Shown piece after piece: positions 61,001-64,000 of a stretch of 64,000 nt of DNA. This DNA is from Gymnorhina tibicen. Its lineage: Eukaryota; Chordata; Aves; Passeriformes; Artamidae. The translations under genes and the position numbers were made by a program. The notes under the pieces are model-generated. The model was not told where the DNA came from and did no database searches. It worked only from the letters and a program-made list of their open reading frames with translations. Position 1 is the first letter of the stretch, and each line of letters begins with the position of its first letter. The stretch covers positions 1,383,091-1,447,090 of the forward strand of contig VXAZ01007544.1 in NCBI GenBank assembly GCA_013399875.1, read 5' to 3'.

Positions 61001-64000
61001 TTCTGATCTTGACTTCAAATTGAGCTAAAATGTCTTGGCTGAGCTATCTGTGAAGTGGTCTAGTTTATTCTCTTGAGTCATATTGATTCAGCATCACTTC
61101 TGGATGACATGTTTTTATGCTATAGCAATTTCAGTTGTCAGTTATCAGAACAAAGTTCTACATGAGTGTTAGAGATATACATTTTAATTCAGACAGAGGC
61201 AGTCCTTGGCCACTGGTAGGACATTTTCTGGCCTCTAAATAGAAGGAATCTTCTCAGGCACAACAAGTAGCTACTAAAAGTCAAAGTCAAATATCTAACC
61301 TCTATCATGTTCATGTTTGTGTAGCTACAGCTCTCTGTTCCTCCAAAGGTGGACTCTCCACATTCTGGTGTAAATTCCTTTTTTACTCAAGCTGACAGAT
61401 AAAACATTTATTTAAAAACGTATTTCCATATCCAGGCACATTAAAGGTACAATTGCTCTCCATATTCAGGCATGGTTTTTCCATACAGGCTTAGAAGACT
61501 TGGCATCACCCAGATCTTTACATATTTGATTTATTTTGATAACTTATTAATTTCTCCCTAGTCCTCACCACCAAATAATATAGGAGAGTTCAGTGCATAG
61601 AAAATAATTAGAACCAAAAACAGGGAAAGAGGGGTTTGGTTCTTGCCTATAAAATAAAGAAAAAGGTTCACCTAGGAGTATATTTAAAATGCATTAACAA
61701 CATTAGAGCTATATATTAGAAACAGGTATGTATATATAGACTATGTTAATCTTGTACCTCATTTATATCTTCTCCTTTACCATGCATGAAACTGATGACA
61801 TTTGAATTTCTAGCATCAACAGTAGAATTGCTACTGATTTAAACACCATGCTGAAAAAACTTACTTTTGTCTGAGATCTCTGTCTAGGCCCACCAGTGCT
61901 GACCAAAAACCAGAAAATTTCCTCAAAAACACATGGAAGTCAGTGAGGAACTGCCAAGGTGCTGACAGAATGTCCCAAATTTGTGTGATAGGATCTGCTC
62001 TGTAGGATTTGTACAAGGATCCCTTATGATCACTGTCCAAATCTCAAATGGAAAAGAAGAAAACAATGGCGTCTGTCTGACATGAGGTGTGGAAATGATT
62101 TATAACAAAATAAATCACTACTCAGTGGGAGAAATAAAAAAGGATTTAAACCTGGCCTCAAAGGCCTTGGGCAAGCACTGTGTGAATAGCAAAACTTGTA
62201 AACAATAAACACATCATTGTAGTTCTGAAGCCAGTTTGATATCTAATAGCATGCTGGGACCTTATTTATCCAGCGGCATGTGTGGTCATCATCTTCCTTT
62301 TTTTGGAGGAAGATCAATCAGATTCTGCCACATCCCTTTTTCCCTGTCCCAAGTAAATTACATCAAGTTGTCTAGAGCAGAAAATCAGGATAAAGAGCCT
62401 AGGCTCTCAGGAATACTCCCTCTCATATAGTAAAGGCAAAACCACAAGCAGATATCACTTTAGAGATTTCCTCTCCTGTTTTCTGTCATAAAACTGCAAC
62501 CTCCCTGTCTCTCCTAGTTCTTCCATAATCCCATCAAGACTGCTTCATTCGTGGGAAACAACAGCAGAACTACCAGCTGCAGAACCCCAAGACCTGTCTG
62601 ATTCCAGAGTCTTATGTTGGTCCCCTGCATCCCAAACTAACCACATGTATGTAACACGTGTGTTCCTAATTTCTGCAAACTTACAGCATGGCAGTTTGGA
62701 ATCTTATTCCTCTTTATTGCATGCATTTTTTTTTCACACAGAGGCTTCATATGCTCTCCATCCTCTAGTTTTCTTACTCCTCTGAAGTAGACAATGGGTT
62801 ATTTTTGAGAATCTTCAGCTCCTCTTTGCCTCAAAGTCCACTGCTGTGTGAAGTGACATCAGAATGGAGAAAAACACTGGTGTATCTGTGTAGGAAACCA
62901 AGAAAGAGTGCTCCAAACTGCTCACTGCCTCTTATTATACACTTTCATAATCCTCCAAAAGGTCAGAGACTGTGTCAGTACACTGAAGAATTTCTGATGA
63001 CTCCCTGGTACTCTCTGCACGAGGTGGGAAAGGCAAGCACAATGACGGGATTTTCTCACAATATTTTTTAAATCCAAGGAAGGATGTAGCCTTTTCCTGT
63101 TGGGATAATTTCCAAGAGCAGGACTCAAAATCTCATTTCTGGTATGTATAATCTCTTGAGTCAGTAATATCTTACCCAAGCAGATAGAAAATTGGTTTTG
63201 TTTCTTTTCTGGCTGCATTTAAGCTCTCTAGTTTCCCTTTGTTAGCATATTTAGTGGGCATCTCCCGCAGCTTCCAGGCATTTCAAAACAGGTTAATTCA
63301 CTTTGGGACTGACCTGAAAACAGGGCCTGAGTGGTCCTTTAAGTCTCTCTTAATGGACCAAATTTAGTAGGTCAAGTTACTCACTGTGCACAAATACTTG
63401 GGTTCAGTATGTTCATTAAGATACTCCTTTTTTTGCACCACGATTTTGCCAGAAATGCATGGATATTAGATGGCAAACAGCACAAATGGGATTCTCTGGG
63501 GAAGGGCATCTTGCAGAAGCAAAATAAAGTTGCATAAAATCACACCCTCTCAATTCTTCCCACCAGAATTGGAGAATTAGTAGTCTCAGCATATTAAACA
63601 AGAAAGGTGGTGGCCTGCAGGACTTAGCAAATCAGACTAATTCAGCTCAAAGATGAATTTGGTTTTCGTATTGTAATAAAAAATTAATCCTCCTTTTATA
63701 TGACAATTTTGGGTTGGTTATCTAATATAAGCAAAGTAGCAGCTCTCATCTCAGGTGCTATAATTACGCAGCTGAGCTAATCCACAGCCACTGAGATCTT
63801 TTCCAGCCTTCTATTCCAGGACCAAGAGGCATAACAGATTGAACATAGCTACAAATAGCTATAGGCTTTGTCCTGTTTTCATGCATTTATGATTTCATCT
63901 TAAAGTCAATGCTGTTATAACATTGTTTACTGAATGTTTAATTTGCTGAACACACAGAATTCCAGCTGAAGCTAATGTGAATTGCAGGTGCTCAAACTGC
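58049..64000. other. Unassigned AT-rich DNA to window end
   Basis: I see no recognisable gene, RNA gene or transposon. A poly(T) run (about 14 T) lies at 58829-58842, and words at about 61.93 kb weakly resemble the ancient palindromic repeat. Open frames stay near or below 110 codons. Confidence 0.5.

Noticed and set aside
1..64000. CRISPR array, operon, phage or other prokaryotic system
   Set aside because: There are no regularly spaced repeats, no ribosome-binding-site/ORF packing and no long frames. The repeats are those of a bird genome.

Overview
The window looks like a piece of a songbird (passerine) nuclear genome that is intergenic or deeply intronic. I found no protein-coding exon, structural RNA gene or CRISPR array I could defend. 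Three things point to a bird. CR1 LINE 3' ends occur on both strands, with their characteristic ATTCTGTG-type terminal repeats. Two LTR elements of endogenous-retrovirus type are present. A composite SINE joins a tRNA-Ile-like head to a CR1 3' tail, an architecture I know from the passerine TguSINE1 family. The sequence is AT-rich and poor in CpG, and all the short open reading frames look like chance.

Layout: 1-15 kb is unique AT-rich DNA with one young-looking and one old CR1 remnant, plus hairpins near 6.98, 8.3 and 14.2 kb. 15-19 kb holds a decayed ancient palindromic repeat, a 97-bp pure pyrimidine (TTCC)n tract and a (TA)n run. 19.3-20.0 kb is the clearest feature: a complete 671-bp solo LTR on the minus strand with a 7-bp perfect terminal inverted repeat and a perfect 6-bp target-site duplication (TTTAAT). 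20.99-21.13 kb contains an unexplained nested inverted repeat. 21.5 kb has a 63-bp poly(A) with an ambiguous base. 22.0-22.56 kb is a local GC/CpG-rich island with a TATA-like box, a good splice donor and three exact AP-1 motifs. 23.3-26.2 kb is the densest repeat zone: a CR1 tail, a sequencing gap, the tRNA-Ile/CR1 SINE and a second 431-bp LTR on the plus strand.

From 26.2 to 64 kb the DNA is mostly unassigned, with scattered ancient fragments: MIR-like SINE, CR1, and diverged palindromic repeats of a kind common in amniotes. There are also simple repeats, a CRE palindrome at 58.04 kb and several perfect hairpins.

Nothing here forms a gene system. The best leads are the intact solo LTR, the tRNA-Ile SINE, the nested inverted repeat and the CpG/AP-1 island. 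Family assignments rest on remembered consensus features, not on a database search.
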